A stretch of 60,000 nucleotides of DNA from Takakia lepidozioides. Lineage: Eukaryota > Streptophyta > Takakiopsida > Takakiales > Takakiaceae. The position numbers were made by a program, and so were the translations under genes. A model generated the notes under the pieces. That model did not search any database and was not told the DNA's origin. It worked only from the letters and a program-made list of their open reading frames with translations. The stretch covers positions 13,518,001 to 13,578,000 of the forward strand of contig CM060731.1 in the NCBI GenBank assembly GCA_030704615.1. Reading direction: 5' to 3'. Of this stretch, positions 1 to 13,000 are shown piece after piece (position 1 is the first letter of the stretch; each line of letters begins with the position of its first letter).

Positions 1-450
1 GCAATGACCTCTTGAATATCATATGCTTTAACTTTGGAATCAAGCATGTGACTACAGCCCCCTACCATCCTCAAACCAATGGTTTGACGGAGCGTTTCAA
101 TTAGACTTTTTGCCGAATGTTGGAGAAGAATGGCGAGCTTGCAAGGGAATGAGACATCTTCATTCCTCCTATGGTCTTTGCTTATCGCACTGTTGTTCAT
201 GCTAGCACGAGGAAAACTCCTTTTGAGTTGCTTTATGGTAGACGTTGTGTCTCTCCTTTGCATCCTACTCCACTGATTTCCACTGTTTTTTAGCCTGCTG
301 ACTTGACTGATTTTGTAGAGAGGGTGCATGTTAGGCACATGGTCTCGATTAATGAGGCTAAGGCTAACATTGTTCTTGCTCATGCAATACAAGCTAGGAA
401 TTTTAACAAGTGGGTTAAGTACTCAGATCACTTCCATGAGGGATAGGCAC
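1..450 (+). mobile_element. Ty3/Gypsy integrase C-terminal fragment, decayed
   Basis: Translation of the first ~430 bases gives the end of a retroviral-type integrase core. A TTAPYHPQTNGLTERFN block is followed by a VFAYRT-type and a TPFELLYGR block, the usual order at the end of the Gypsy integrase catalytic core. The frame is broken by stops just after the ERFN block and near base 290, and it is cut by the window edge, so this is a dead fragment. The next open stretch (about 473-763, containing GPYLLYKLLRG) may be the degraded integrase tail, but I could not confirm that. The family is clear; the clade is not. Confidence 0.85.
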
Positions 451-994
451 ATACTTCCATGAGGGACAGACTATGTGCCTACGTCTTCAGCAGGGGCAGC
501 ATGCATGTAAATCTAAGCGGAAGATCAATGGTCCTTATTTGTTGTACAAGTTACTTCGTGGGAGACGTGCTTTGATTTTGCCGCAGGGACACAATTCGAA
601 AGCACATGAGGAGCCAGTGGCACTTGTAGATTTGACTCATTCGGAGCTGGTTTTTGACTTGACAAGCATCTTAGCTCTGCATAGCTATATGTGGGATCCT
701 CTACATGTTCATTTCTCTTCTCGTGCTGTAAAGCCCGCTCCTTCCAAGCTATTACACCCCTAGTTTAACGTACACTTGTGAGGACGAGAGAATCTCATTC
801 AAGCACAAAATAAGCCTTCACAATGGGAGGCGCTTGTGTATAACCTTGTAACCCCGGTAGTGCAACCCTCCAATCGGTGTAACCCTCTATAATCCCGATT
901 TCTCATGTAACTCTCGTTAGTCCATTTTATACTTAACCGAATTTGGACAAATTTCGAGACCAAGTGTGAGTTACATCGAGTTACACTCCATTCT

Positions 995-1163
995 GTGTAA
1001 CCCCGAGTGGAGTTACACACCTCGTCGTGTAACCCGATGTATCCCCAAGTGGAGTTACACACCTCATCGTGTAATCCGATGTAACCCCAAGTGGAGTTAC
1101 ACACCTCGTCGTGTAATCCGATGTAACCCCAAGTGGAGTTACACACCTCGTCATGTAACCGAG
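995..1163. repeat. 42-bp minisatellite
   Basis: Three nearly identical 42-bp units (1027-1068, 1069-1110, 1111-1152) follow a partial unit from 995 and run into a degenerate edge. Each unit contains GTGTAATCCGATG and GTGGAGTTACACACC, so GTGTAA and TTACAC form small inverted pairs inside the array. The unit is 14 codons long, so the repeat stays open on both strands and produces false coding frames. Confidence 0.9.
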
Positions 1164-1169
1164 TGTTTA

Positions 1170-3890
1170 CCCCGACTCGAGTTCACACTCCTTCAGTTCC
1201 ATGTCACTCTCAAGAGAGGGTGGGGAGGATTTGACATGACGGAAACCGATGTACCATCCTGTCAGAGGTTGCAAGTGTGCATTAAGTTCTTACATTATTC
1301 CTATTATCTTCCTTTCAGGAACAGTCCTTGCCAGGATTTTGGGACCCTTATTTTAAACGAAGAGAAACCAGCCCCACTCCTTTGCAATTATATCAGTCAT
1401 AACAAGTGTCAAGGATTCAATTAGTCAACTTGACCAAAGGCAGTCTCTCGCCGAGCGGGAGGTGTACACTTTCCGCGAGGACGCACTTGACTGAGGGGTG
1501 TCTTTAGTCTTTATACAGTACGCCCCAAATGAGGTGAGAGGTGAAAGGCCCCGATTGGGTGAAACATTGGGCAGAAGCCACTACCTACTTACGAATAAAT
1601 TGGGCAGAGAAGTTTCACTTAGAGGCGTTCCAGGCGGCATAGGCCAATTGCCCCTATAAGTCAGCTGTGACTAAAGGAGGTCTTAGAGTGGTAGAGGGCA
1701 GCAGTTCGGGCAGTAAGTAAAACTACGTGTCCGGTATCGATTTGCAAATGATGAGCGGTGTCAGCGTGTCTCCCTCCGGGGGACCATAACGGTTCCGGGC
1801 CCCGGCGATCCAACGGCACCGGAATCTCCTGTGGACGGACGCCGAGAGTAAGCGCAGTGTTGACGACCGCCGTGTTTTAATTATCGAGTAGAGAATAGCA
1901 TCGGCGATGGAGTCCCACGTCCATTCATTGTGGCATGGGGCCGAAATATGTGCATCTGTTTTTGTTCTCGTAAAGTTTTTCAATGGAGCACCTGCTGGCT
2001 TGAGTATTGGTAAGCTTGGGATAACACTAATTCCCTCAATTGCCAATGTATAATTCAACGTTCACTTTATATGAATGAGTAATCTGTCAAACAACTAAAG
2101 GTACTAAAATACTTCTTTCACATTTATTCGGGCTTGTATTCGGGTTTCCAGCCAACATTCATCCACTCTAATACTTCAACAACCTTTGTCCCCAAAAATG
2201 CTGTGGAAGGCATATGAAATTAGGGGCACCCCACCAACCCCGATGGCGGTTCTGGCATGGATAGGCTCTCTTACCTACTACCTATGGCTTTCCCAGAAAC
2301 GAGCAAGTAAGTGCAGCAAAGGCAGAAGAGGGGCAGAAGTCCAACCAACACGGAAAATGGTGAGACCCTCATTTCGCCATACAAGTCACGCTTGCAACAT
2401 GCACTCACCTGCCAATTTCCACCTTAGAAATGATGGCTTCCTTGAAGTTTTCGAAGGCTAGCCGTGAACCTTGTCCGAAACCGTCTATTAAAACTGGCTA
2501 AGCAAGACGGAGAAGCGGGCTATCACCACACTAAGAAGAACATAGTGATTGCGTTTGCGGTGCAAATTAAGGTCCGAATGTAAGCTGGTAGAGCCTGGTC
2601 TTGGAATCTCTTTTAGTTTTTCGGTGGCACGGGTTGATGTTGACCAATATCCTTTCTGTCACCTGGAGAAGGCCATGGGTTAGAGGAGAATTTAGCAATT
2701 GGGAAGTTTGTCCCTCCAAGTGGTGTAATCAACGGTAGTCTTGTGACAAAAAAGTGTATTCATACGAGATTCATGAGGCCTCGAAAGAACAAGCTGGAGT
2801 TGTGCCTTTCTGTTCTTTCCTCATAGCAGGTTTTGCACACCGTTGTCATAAAGTTCAGAGGCTATAGTATGTAATCAGAAGGCGGTTACGGCCACAAGAG
2901 AGTTTGTTGTCTGCTTAAGACATGTTGATAGCGGGGCTTCCACACATTCCAGAGGGAGACTAGCGAACGAAGAATACTTCAGACCGGGAAGTAAGATCAG
3001 GCACTGCTTCTGGAGTTAGAGTTGCACTGAGGAGGTGTATAACAATAAGAGGACAGGAAAATTCAGATTCCACAAGGTTAGGAAATCTACGCGAAACTCG
3101 CAGGCAGTGCTCCCACACCGGCCCTACCGTGCAAGTTAGATTGACAAAGTGTACTTGGGATCAGAATGAGACCTGCAACCTCTGATTTTGCTGGGTGGTG
3201 GGTGGTGAGGTACAATACGGAAAACCTGGACGTAGCAATCATGAGCTGGACCCCCTTTCGAGGGGTTCAGCTGACCTAGATCCTCAGAGGACCAATGGCC
3301 ACTTTCCAGCTGCTATTCAGAGGTCCCACCGGTCATCTATGTGGATTTGAGCCCAGAACTTCTGGGAAAGCAATCAGCAATCATTGTTCGTACAAATTGA
3401 AAAATGAAACTGTGCAAATATTTCCAACTGAGTCAGCACCCAGGAATGAAACATTGACGTGGACAGTCATGTTTCATCCACAAATGCATGGAATTCTGCC
3501 ATATAGTAATTATGAATAGGTAATAAAAATCTGGAAGATCACATAATTAGTCTAAACATCAAGGTAACAGGATTTGAGCCCTGAATCACCCAGGTGGCAC
3601 GCACGGTAATATCCAATGGACTTTCATTTATGGCATGCACGAGAAGTTGAACGAATGTCATTCATTCTCTTGACAACTGTCTCGATCGAATTGGAAGTCT
3701 AATCGGAATTTCAGTGTAAATTGCTCACAATACTACAATTACTAACATCTCATATCTGGTTGGAAAAAAATTTTTGGAAAAGAATTTGCCACCAATTTTT
3801 ATTTTTTAGTTTTTAGTGGCCCTGAGAACATGGGGTCTTGAATGCATTCAAGACGCTAATGTTGTTCAATGAGAAGCTGCTACGGTAGTC
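1170..3890. other. No supported gene
   Basis: Short open frames occur here (for example near 1723-2058 minus, 2186-2461 plus and 3295-3519 plus), but none shows a recognisable domain, a consistent splice structure or conserved blocks. The stretch at 1740-1900 is more GC-rich than its surroundings. Retroelement LTR remnants are possible next to the Gypsy fragment, but I found no paired LTR. Confidence 0.5.
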
Positions 3891-3894
3891 TCAT

Positions 3895-4080
3895 AGCGCC
3901 GGGACCGTTATTATTATTTATTTTGGTGGGTTGCTGTTCGTTAACGATTATTTAATTTACGGCTTTTTATGGGTTTTATAATTGAATTGTTTCACTTCAA
4001 TTCTTATGGTTTCACTCTCCATTTTATGGTGGAACCCCATCTAGTCTCACGATGGTTTTACCAATTCTTCACTTTTCATT
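3895..4080. repeat. Dispersed repeat, copy 1
   Basis: This stretch contains GGTGGGTTGCTGTTCG, TTATTTAATTTACGG and TTTCACTCTCCATTT in order. The same blocks recur in the same order at about 17400-17580 with substitutions and small gaps. Both copies lie several hundred bases upstream of a gene. No terminal inverted repeats were recognised. Confidence 0.65.
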
Positions 4081-4611
4081 TTCTGAGTTCAAATGAATTC
4101 AACTGAGTTCATCCCCCTTTCTCTCACAAAGTAGCACTTAACAGCTCTCAGCTCTAGCATGTGTTCAATCGAAGACCGTCCTGAAAACAGACGCGCAATG
4201 TGCATCTCAAGGCAACCGGCTGCATTGAAAGACAACCACCTCCTTCCCGAACTCAGACTCTCTTTGCATGAAGAGGGGATCGCAGGTCCATGAACATGGT
4301 GAGATTCCTCAACAATTCCATGAACTGACTCAGTCTGTTATGAGCCGAGAGCAGCTAATTTCAAACCGGATACATACTTCTCAAAACCTGTGATTGTGGC
4401 TTTCATGTCTAGAGTAGATATCGGGTACACGTAAATAAATAGCTTTTGCATACAATGTAACAAGATAACGGAGTTGCCAGGGGCTTTCAACTCACCTTAA
4501 AAAATTGGGAATTGCTTTTCTTTGGCCGGAAGATTCCCCCGATTTGAGTTGCGGGATGTACCTCCCGCTTTTGGAAGGCACCTAGGGCACGGAAGATTCT
4601 GTGCGAAGCAC

Positions 4612-6392
4612 TGGGGGATTTTGAGGCGGAGGGAGCTGAGTTTAAGAAGGAGTCAGAGAAGAAGCTGAATGCATGGGGTCTTCTAGGGAGTAAGTACGAT
4701 GATGATGCGGCCGGGCTTTGGAAGAAGGCCGCGAACAATTACAAGCTTGCCGAATTCTGAATGTGTCCTGTATTTAACTCTGCTTTCCGTGCCTCCATTT
4801 TGTCTTTTAGGATGTAGCAGTGCAACCTTAGTGGAGGGAGAGTATTTCCTCCTCGTCTATGTTAATCTCATGATTCAGAAAATAAAAACGGTCACTTGTT
4901 TCAGATATGTGTTGATCTAAAGGGCTGTGGCAGCAGTGTTGGAGGCACTGCAGCCTGTTGATACTATTTCTCGTGGCGTAGTTTCAGTAAACATCCTAAA
5001 AGGAACTTAAAGAATAGTCTGACAGTTGGTCTGGCAGGGGACAAGGCAGCAGCTGTATTCATCAAGCTTGCTAACTGCCAGTTGAAGGTATGACCGACTT
5101 GTTGGTGAAGCAGGGTGCCTCCGGAGTGGACATATATCCACAGGACAGTTATTGCAGCAGTAGTTTTAATTTATTTGATCTCTGAAACACTGATTGTATC
5201 TGTGGTCTTCCATGGTCATTGCAATTCCATGTTTGCTAGGTCCAGATCTAAGTCTAAGATAAGATTGTTATTGGATTGTTGGTGCAGCAGCTGGAGAGCA
5301 AGCATGCAGCAGCTTCAGCATATGTGGATGCTGCCAACTGCTACAAGAACTCATGGTTAGTGCATGGTGATGCTTGATTGCCATTGTCGAGGTTATAACT
5401 GTCCTTTCTCCTATGACTGAGGTTTGAGCATCTTTAGTTAATCCAGCTGTGAAGATTATGATTTGAACAGTATGTCTGGATAAAGGCCTAAAGTTGAAGA
5501 TCAATGATTTTGTCAATAGTAGCACTTCCTTTCAGTGTCTTTCCAGGCTGTGGTTTATTTACTAAGATGTTACTGTACATTGCAGAGGCGGTGAGAATGT
5601 TAATGACAGCAGTCCAGATGTTTGAGGATATTGGGCGACTATCCACATCTGCCAAGCATTATAAGGTCTGGGTTTCGCAAAACAGATCAGAATTGGTCAA
5701 CAGTTAGCATGACATTCTCTTCCTCTCCCTGTTGGCACATTGTCACTCCGTTGTCACATGGTTGTCAAACAGTGAGAAGGCCAGCTTTTGTGCATTCTGA
5801 TGAAGGCAGGTGAGCCTGTTTGCAGGAGATTGGGGGGGGACCTTTATGAAAAGATGGAGTCTCCAGAGAAGGCCATGGTGTATTATTATAAGGTAGGGGA
5901 GCTTTGCTCCGGGGAGGGTACGGAAAGTACAGCCAACCAGGGCAAGCTTAAGGTTGACCAGTTCTCTGCTCAGCTTTAACAGTGCATTTTATCATCTCCC
6001 TATTGCTTCTATTAGTTTGCAAGTGAAAACAAGCAATGGCCTCCTTTAAACGTCCATGTCTCATAGTTCCTGTTCACTATATCATTCTTACAGGGCATAT
6101 TCTTCCAGTCATGGAGCTGACACAGGCTCGAAAGTGGCCTCATCCTCAGTACTGGAGGAGTTCATGTAGATTCTCTGTTCACCGACCTTGCAATTTTCAT
6201 GGCATCCTGCCTTTCCAACAAAATCTTGTCTGTTTGTTCATGGCAGATTAGACCTTAGGCTAGATATTGAAGGAGGCTATGAGGTCCCAATAATTGGTGG
6301 TTTCGAGAGGTATGATAGAGATCTACAAAATGGTGGGGGGGAATGATGAAGTGGCTATTCATAATGCAATCGACAAGTACCAGGTAACAGCC
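4612..6392 (+). pseudogene. Alpha-SNAP-like gene (NSF attachment protein), probably broken
   Basis: Several exon-sized blocks follow the order of alpha-SNAP, the TPR-like adaptor that recruits NSF to SNARE complexes in vesicle fusion. They are an N-terminal FKKESEKKLNAWGLLGSKYD block (about 4640-4750), AAAVFIKLANCQLK (5018-5089, followed by GTATGA), LESKHAAASAYVDAANCYKN (5285-5345), AVRMLMTAVQMFEDIGRLS (5586-5666), and a helix block ending VDQFSAQL (5808-5979). A weaker block, NDEVAIHNAIDKYQ (6340-6390), matches the family's later VVAITNALERYQ segment. Odd points are that the first block lacks a clear donor, a TAA directly follows FSAQL where the family continues, and the C-terminal third was not found. 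No ATG was located for the first block. It is likely a degraded or very divergent copy; the family call is firm and its function is doubtful. Confidence 0.75.
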
Positions 6393-6558
6393 CTTGCTCT
6401 TTGTTGTTCTCGTTCTTTTCTTCTTTGACCTTAGTAGGCAATTGGTGAGTGGTTGTGCAAGATTCTGGTTAAGTGGTGGGTGCTGGTTTGTTTGTAACAC
6501 AATGCTTGCGCATTTGATGCTGCAGTCTGCTTCAAAGGATAGTACAACTGGTGTACAG

Positions 6559-9500
6559 GATAAGAAAGAGAGTTATTGAAATACTTCAGTCAAATCTGGC
6601 AACTGCGAGATCTGCAACATTGGCGACAGTGGAAGTCCTTGTTGTTGCCTTGACAGAGGCAGCAACAGCTGAAGCAGCAGGGGAGCTTGAGGGTAGTGAA
6701 GCTGGTAAGAAAGTTCGGTGTCTGTTATGCCCCCTTCCGCCTTTTTTTGACCTGTCTCTCTGAATACAATTCTAACTTGTGCGCTTGTTCAAACTGTATG
6801 ACAAGGGCAAGCATCTCAACCTGGCGGTCATGGCGTCCAGGCAGTCCTTCCCCATTCTCTCCTTCTTTTCTCTCCCTCTTTTTCTCTCTCTCTCTCTCTC
6901 GCAATAGTTTTTATTTTTGGCTCTGGTTTTGTTTCCTCTCTCATGTTTTCTTCCATTTTTCCCCATATGCTCTTTGAGCTTTCCGCAGACGTTATAAAGC
7001 ACCATTTCATTTCTCCCGCTCTGACTCCAACTGAAATTTAAACTGAGGGCGGGAAGCCTACCTTTGAACAGCAAACATATGCATATGGAATGTAATTGCA
7101 ATTGGAAAGAGGGATTGCAATTGCCCGTTGTGTGGGCAACCCGAAGACAATATTCACTTTCTGATTCATTGTCCTGGGTACTCTCATGAGAGAGACGCCC
7201 TCTTCAAATCCAACAAGGGAATTGTGCCTGAACCTCTGTTTACCAACTTTGAAAGTCTGTTGTCCTTCCCGTCTGCCACACTGAGTGCATCATCTCTTTT
7301 GTTTTTCTGAAGAGTGAAGAATTATGACGTGACCTCTAAGCTGTTTATCTGTTCATATTGCAGTGACAAGGGCAGGCATCTCAATCCTTTCGACTTCTCA
7401 TATTGTCAAATCTGCAACATCAGTCAGGTTGACTGACGACAAAATTGCTATGGTGGAAGAATTAAAGAAAGTAAACTGGGCCATTGAAAAAGTTTCAAGC
7501 ACAGAAGGGTGCAATGATGTGAGATGGCCACAGGTCAGACCTGATGATGATGAACTTGATGATGATCAAGAGGAGCCTTGGATGCTCGAGAGGGCTGGTA
7601 CAATGCTCCTCCTAAAGGCTTTAAAAGAGAGGTCAGTGTCGGCCTTTTTCCTCTCTCTGTTAGACCCTCTGTGTATCCTTCTTTGTGGTTCTGAAATTCC
7701 ATCTTTTGTCATGGGTGTAGCTTTTGTTTCTTGTTCCCAGCCCCACCAGCCCTTATGTTTGCGGATGATTTCGCAGGCATAGGGGAGACTCCAACCAATC
7801 TCCAGGAGTTGATTGATTGCGCGAAGAGATACTTTGATCTTTGGGGGCTAGAGGCTAATGTCAGCAAATGTGCAGTGGTAGCATTCAACGACAGAGGAGA
7901 GGGAGGAAGTGATCTTAAGTGGCAGTGGGGTAGCCAAGAGATCCCGGTCCTCCCTTCCTACACTTACCTGGGCGTTGAGTTCTCCTCCAATTGTAATTGG
8001 GATGCACATATCCGGAAAGTTGTTCAAACTGGCAAGGGCAAAGCTCTGGGGCTCACTAAATTTTTCCACTGCAGAGGGGTCAACTCTGAGGTCAAGAAAA
8101 CCATGCTTTGTCGCGTTATTAGACCTGCCTTGGAGTACGGATCTGCTATATGGGTTGATAACTCCAACCAGGCTAAGTCTCTAGAATCCATTCAAGTGGG
8201 GGTGCTTAAGGAGTGTATGTCAGCATGCTCCAAAACAGCGGGGTGAGTTTGGCATTCCGTCCTTAAGCTCCCGACGAGATGAATTCAAGGTCAGATGGTG
8301 GGGTCAGCTGCAACATATGCCCAACACCAGATATCCTAAGTTAATCGACTCTATATCTTGGAAACAGGACCACCCTGTCAAACAGGCTAAATCCTGGCAG
8401 AAGAGAGTAGAAGAGATCCTCAAGGACCTGGACCTGGATCCGCAAGTCTTGACCCTGCTGGATAAATCTGACTTAGAGGCTGTAGTGTCCTCAGCCATGT
8501 CTGTTGCCATGAGATTGTCTGATGAAAATGAAGTTAGGCAGAAAACTTCCCTGAACTTGTTTCCAGTCTGTGACGTGGGGGAGGACATCTTGGATGACCT
8601 CCAGGGTCTACCCACTCTCGGCACTAGACTGAAATTTAAACTCAGGGCAGGAAGCCTACCTTTGAACAGCAAACAGAAGCAGAGAGGAAAGGGAGAGTGC
8701 AATTGCCCGTTGTGTGGGCAATCTGAAGACAGTATTCATTTTCTGATACACTGTCCGGGGTTCTCTCACCAAAGAGACGCTCTCTTCAAATCTATTAAGG
8801 GAATTGTGCCTGTACCCCTGTTTACCAACTTTGAAAGTCTCAAGGCTGAGCCAAAAGCCCAGGCCCTCCTGAGGCCTAGTTTTTGGGCAAATCACACACA
8901 GCAGATTGATGCTTGTGTGAAGGGATTTCTAGAGGATATCTGGAAAACCCGGATTAATTCTTTATATGGAGGTAAGTCTTACTACCAACGTCAGCCCCTG
9001 ACAGAGGTAGGTTCTGTCCCTTTTGTTCCCGCTCAAACTGGGCGCGGGGTCAATGGCCACAAGGCTACGGCAAACAACGTCTTATGAGTACAATCTCTTC
9101 TCCCCCTCTCTCTTGCCTCCACTCCTCATTTCATAATAGAACCGGTAAAGGTAGAGGATGAGTGAGGCATTTGTGCCTCTATTGTCTTCAAGCTCTAGCC
9201 TTAATCAAGCCTAATTGTGAAGCCTCTCCACTGACTCGTTTCTGAATCTTGTGGTGTATTTGTGCTCCCTGAGGCATTACTGAGGTGGTAGGAATCAAAA
9301 TTGGGGCATTGTCTATTTGGACAGGTATCAGCATTCAGAACAATGTTGTCAGCTTTGGAGGGCTCGATTTCAGCGGCCGCCATCGCGCACATTTATGGGA
9401 AAGAGCCCCATGAAGATATGATTTTCTTTCAACCAGTGGGTGAGAGTACAGCCTGCAAGTAAGTTTTTGTGATGGGGTCTCATTAAATTTAGTGCACGTT

Positions 9501-9615
9501 CTCTCTTTGCATTTCACCGGCACTGCTGGAACTGGTCAGGGTGCTCCGGCTCTCCATTTCATTGTCAACATTGGAACAGTCTCTGGTAGTCTCTGCGGCC
9601 TGCAAAACTGTTTGA
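6559..9615 (+). CDS. Unrecognised multi-exon gene interrupted by LINE sequence
   Basis: Four blocks with good splice borders join in phase. Exon 6559-6704 (contains VIEILQSNLATARSATLATV) ends with one base before GTAAGA. Exon 7364-7631 restores the frame as VTRAGISILSTSHIV and carries an acidic PDDDELDDDQEEPW stretch. Exon 9339-9458 begins in phase and contains AAIAHIYGKEPHEDMIFFQP. A last block from 9540 stays open to a TGA at 9613-9615. The start was not found; it may share upstream exons with the alpha-SNAP-like region. The intron between the last two large exons is occupied by a 1.4-kb LINE, and the preceding intron holds another LINE piece. An alternative 3' exon at 9843-10000 is open but out of phase. 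I do not recognise the protein and propose no function. Confidence 0.5.
7026..7262 (+). mobile_element. LINE 3' fragment (zinc-knuckle region)
   Basis: The sequence closely matches the C-terminal part of the LINE at 7737-9115, from the LKFKLRAGSLPLNSK segment through the CPLCGQ-type zinc motif to the FTNFESL segment. It has small insertions and deletions that break the frame. It lies in an intron of the unrecognised gene. A CT-rich tract (6860-6900) precedes it. Confidence 0.85.
7737..9115 (+). mobile_element. 5'-truncated LINE with reverse-transcriptase end and C-terminal zinc motif
   Basis: The element begins at the catalytic RT box, read as ALMFADDFAGIG (the FADD motif), followed by VSKCAVVAF and YTYLGVEFSSN blocks typical of the RT thumb in LINE elements. 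One frameshift near 8240 separates this from a second open frame (8317-9087). That frame ends with a CPLCGQSEDSIHFLIHCPGF segment, the C-X2-C-X7-H-X4-C knuckle found at the end of many LINE ORF2 proteins. A stop follows at 9085-9087. Everything upstream of the RT box is missing, as expected from 5' truncation. It lies between exons of the unrecognised gene, in the same orientation. Another copy is on the minus strand at 36156-36875. Confidence 0.85.
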
Positions 9616-10000
9616 TGCTTTTTTGTTCTCTTCTCCTATCTCTCTGTCAGTGTTTGGGTTCCCTCCACTACAGTGAGCCGTGTAGTAGCCCACCTTCTGC
9701 CGTTTTCTACTCTCTGGCCCCTCTCTGCCCTTTCTACTCTGTCCAAAGGTATCAGGTGTGTTGTGCAAGGCCATCACAAGTACACTGCATTCATTACATC
9801 TATTGTCAGTACCTGAGCCCATTCGCTATGGTTCCTCTGCAGGGTCAACTGGTGAGAACAATGAGCTTTGTAGAGGCCTTGCCACCCTTTGGAGTGAAGG
9901 AGTGGTGCATGGTGGCACTACTCTTTTTGGACGCCCTTTCTGTGCAATGATTACCATCCCTCGGAGCCCACCTGTCCAACAACCAGGCCTTGTTCTGTAG

Positions 10001-13000
10001 GGTAATGTCAACTGCTCAACTCAAATCCAAATGTATGACCTTACTTGCTGTGCGTCTTACCAGATATCAGTCATAGTTTATGCTGAGTATAATGGTGCCT
10101 GTGGCATGGTAATCAAGTTGATTCAGCTAGTGGTGTTGTCTATTTCGAGCCATAGTTGCGACGGAGTAATGGAGTGAGATGTAAGGCTTGCTCTTTTCCC
10201 ACTTTTTAGTACCAGGGAGGATGTCCAGCCCTTATAATGGCCATTCAGCTAAACATATTTGGTTGCCGAGATTCGGAGGGTGTTAACAGTATGGTGTGGG
10301 TCTCTCTGGCAAGCGGACCCTAAAGGAATGAGGCGGTGCTCAATGCATGTCAAATTAGCTCATTCTATCTTTATAGGATACAAGGTCATCCTTTAGTCTG
10401 TCGAGTCCACATGGAAATTGTTTGGATAATCAGCCCTCAACCATGTACACACTACGATGGTGGATTGAAATCAGTGCAATTTGACCCTTTACAATGGTTG
10501 CCAAACTGGTAATGGGTGCTGGGACCTCTCAGCAACGGCCACAAAAGGTTCTGTCCAGCGGATTTAGTTGCAAATGGCAGCTGGATTAACTCAGCCCTGA
10601 TAAGCCTAATTACAGCCCCTAGAATTATCCATCGACTGGGTTCTAGATCATTCACTGAATGGAGACTATGACTGGGGGACAATGATGGCAGGTACTGGAT
10701 TCAACAGGAACAAGTGAGGCAGAGGATAATTCCTATTGCTTTCTGCTGCTTCCTTTGGGACGAATGTCAACATTTGTGACATTGAGTGGTGGCTGAATGA
10801 TGGATCTTAGTGGGTTCCTTCTCAGATTCTTATGAAAGGTGCACCCCAAGCCCCTCTTCCCTCAGGTCATTTTGTAAATGTCCATATGAACACATACAAT
10901 GGCATGAAGGAGTGCCAGTTTCTGCAAGTAAAAGAATTCCTCTGCAAGTAAAAGTTGCTATAGTTATCATGTGAGTTCAACCAAATACAGAATGTCAGAT
11001 GTATGGCCTGTGCCCAACAAACACAACTCAGCTCTACAACAGGAATGAACTACTCACACATGGTAACACAAGGATTAGAGTTCTCTAACACAGAAATAAC
11101 ATTTTACATTAAACAGTGCAGTTTTTGTACTATACAAACAGGGTGTGACATAGCAGTTACTGGCTAACTTTCAGTCGCTGCACCTGGTTGTAATGGACAA
11201 ACATGTCATTCAGCCGTCTAACACCACAATATATTAGATAGGCCAGGACTTTGGCTGCACTGCTGAGAATAACAGTCATGCGATTTGGACTCTATCTTGG
11301 ACAGGTCTCGAGTCCAAGCTGCCCTGCCACCCTCTCCACTACATTGTACATGTGCTGCTTTGATCTGCATCATGTGACATTCACAGTCAGTTAGTGTACC
11401 TGAGTGAGTCAGAGTAACAACATTGACATTAATTCTGTTCTCTGAGATTCCTGCTTGGACTTCTCCAGCCGTTGGAAGTGCACAACCTACAGAATGAGGT
11501 ACGCTGTCGTCACCCCTTAACTTTGTTGGTTCGCATAACTCAATAACTTACTAGCTTACTCACAAAATAAGATATGCACTTATACCTATTGCTGCATGGA
11601 CATCAGACTTCAGTGGCCAACAGCGGGACCAGTTAATAATCAGATGACCTTACCTGCCCACTAAAATGCATCAACTCTCTGAGCTTGAAAACATATTGAT
11701 AAATCAAGACAGTGAGTCCTAGAAAGGATGCAGAGTGGCAAAATGCACTCATTTTAAAGAACTTCACAACAGCAGCTGAAGTGAAGGCCCAGGTAAAAAC
11801 AGTACCTGCGGATTCCTCACATACTCTGGAATATATGCCACATAGAGTATAATTCGTCCTTCTCAGAGCTTTCTGGTAACAGTTGATATTGAAATCTAGA
11901 GAGCGTCTACACTGCTTACACAAAGTTAATAGCTTATATGAATAGTTCTTTAGTTGTACACACCCACGTCAAATCACATCCAGTAAGCAACAGCCAGCAA
12001 GTAAAACGCCATATATCAGTCGAGAACACTAACGCTGGGAGATTCATTCAACCAAATCTATTGGGTTGTTAATCTGCTCTACAAGTAATAATTAGGTGCT
12101 TGTCGACTGTTTGATAGCCAAGCTGGCCAATGTTACAGATGTCTTTGATCTTATCCTGAAACTACAGGTTTACAGGGGTCTAGTCATCATCTACAAATGA
12201 CAGCCCTCATCTCAATGATATCTACCTGGCTTGCTTGGAATGTGGACTTCTTGTTGTTATGCCCAGCCTACAGCCATCATTCCACATATCTTCAAGTCTG
12301 CCAGACATGCAATTCATGAATAATATTAATATCATAATACAGATAATATGTTTATGTAATAAAAATTAAAGGAGACCTAAAAGAACCTGATACTTACCCA
12401 TACCACCACCACTAAGCTTCTTCATACCCTGCACTTTATGGCTATCATCTGCAAAATTGAAAGTGGCCAGTTGATCACCCCTAGGTCGATCTTTTCTATA
12501 GTGACCACCCCCCAATAGAGGACAGTACCACAGGACCCTGCAAGGGTAAGAGGCTCTTATTCGTGTTAACTTCAGTTGGCATTTATATAGATATATGCAG
12601 TTCATGAGCTTGCAGAAATACCCGTGACCCCATCAACCTAGCAAGCCTTGGAAAAAACTTTGGACATGGGTATGGAATCCTAAGTGACCCAAATAATTAA
12701 GCCTAGTGGTTGGTTGTGCATGAGTGCAGTGAATGGATAGGAGTTGTTTCATTGTGACTGGTGAGCTAAAAGTATAAACACCAACAAAGACTGTAAATAT
12801 AGTGTGAATGAGACTTATTTGTGATTGCGATCTTGCGATTCCAGCCCCTCTTCGCTTTGATTTTCATGCACTTTGTATCTTTTCTTGATGTTAGCATTGT
12901 GATTGTTGGGGAGGGGTACTACAGGTGTTTTAATGTGTTTAGGTTTTGCACTCCAAACTTGATTTGTGTTCAACTTCATGCACTCTTCGTAGAGAGTTCT

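Noticed and set aside
799-1424. Open frames on both strands over 799-1424 with periodic WSYTPRRV / WGYIGLHDEV peptides
   Set aside because: They are the translation of the 42-bp minisatellite, whose length is a multiple of three. No independent coding evidence.
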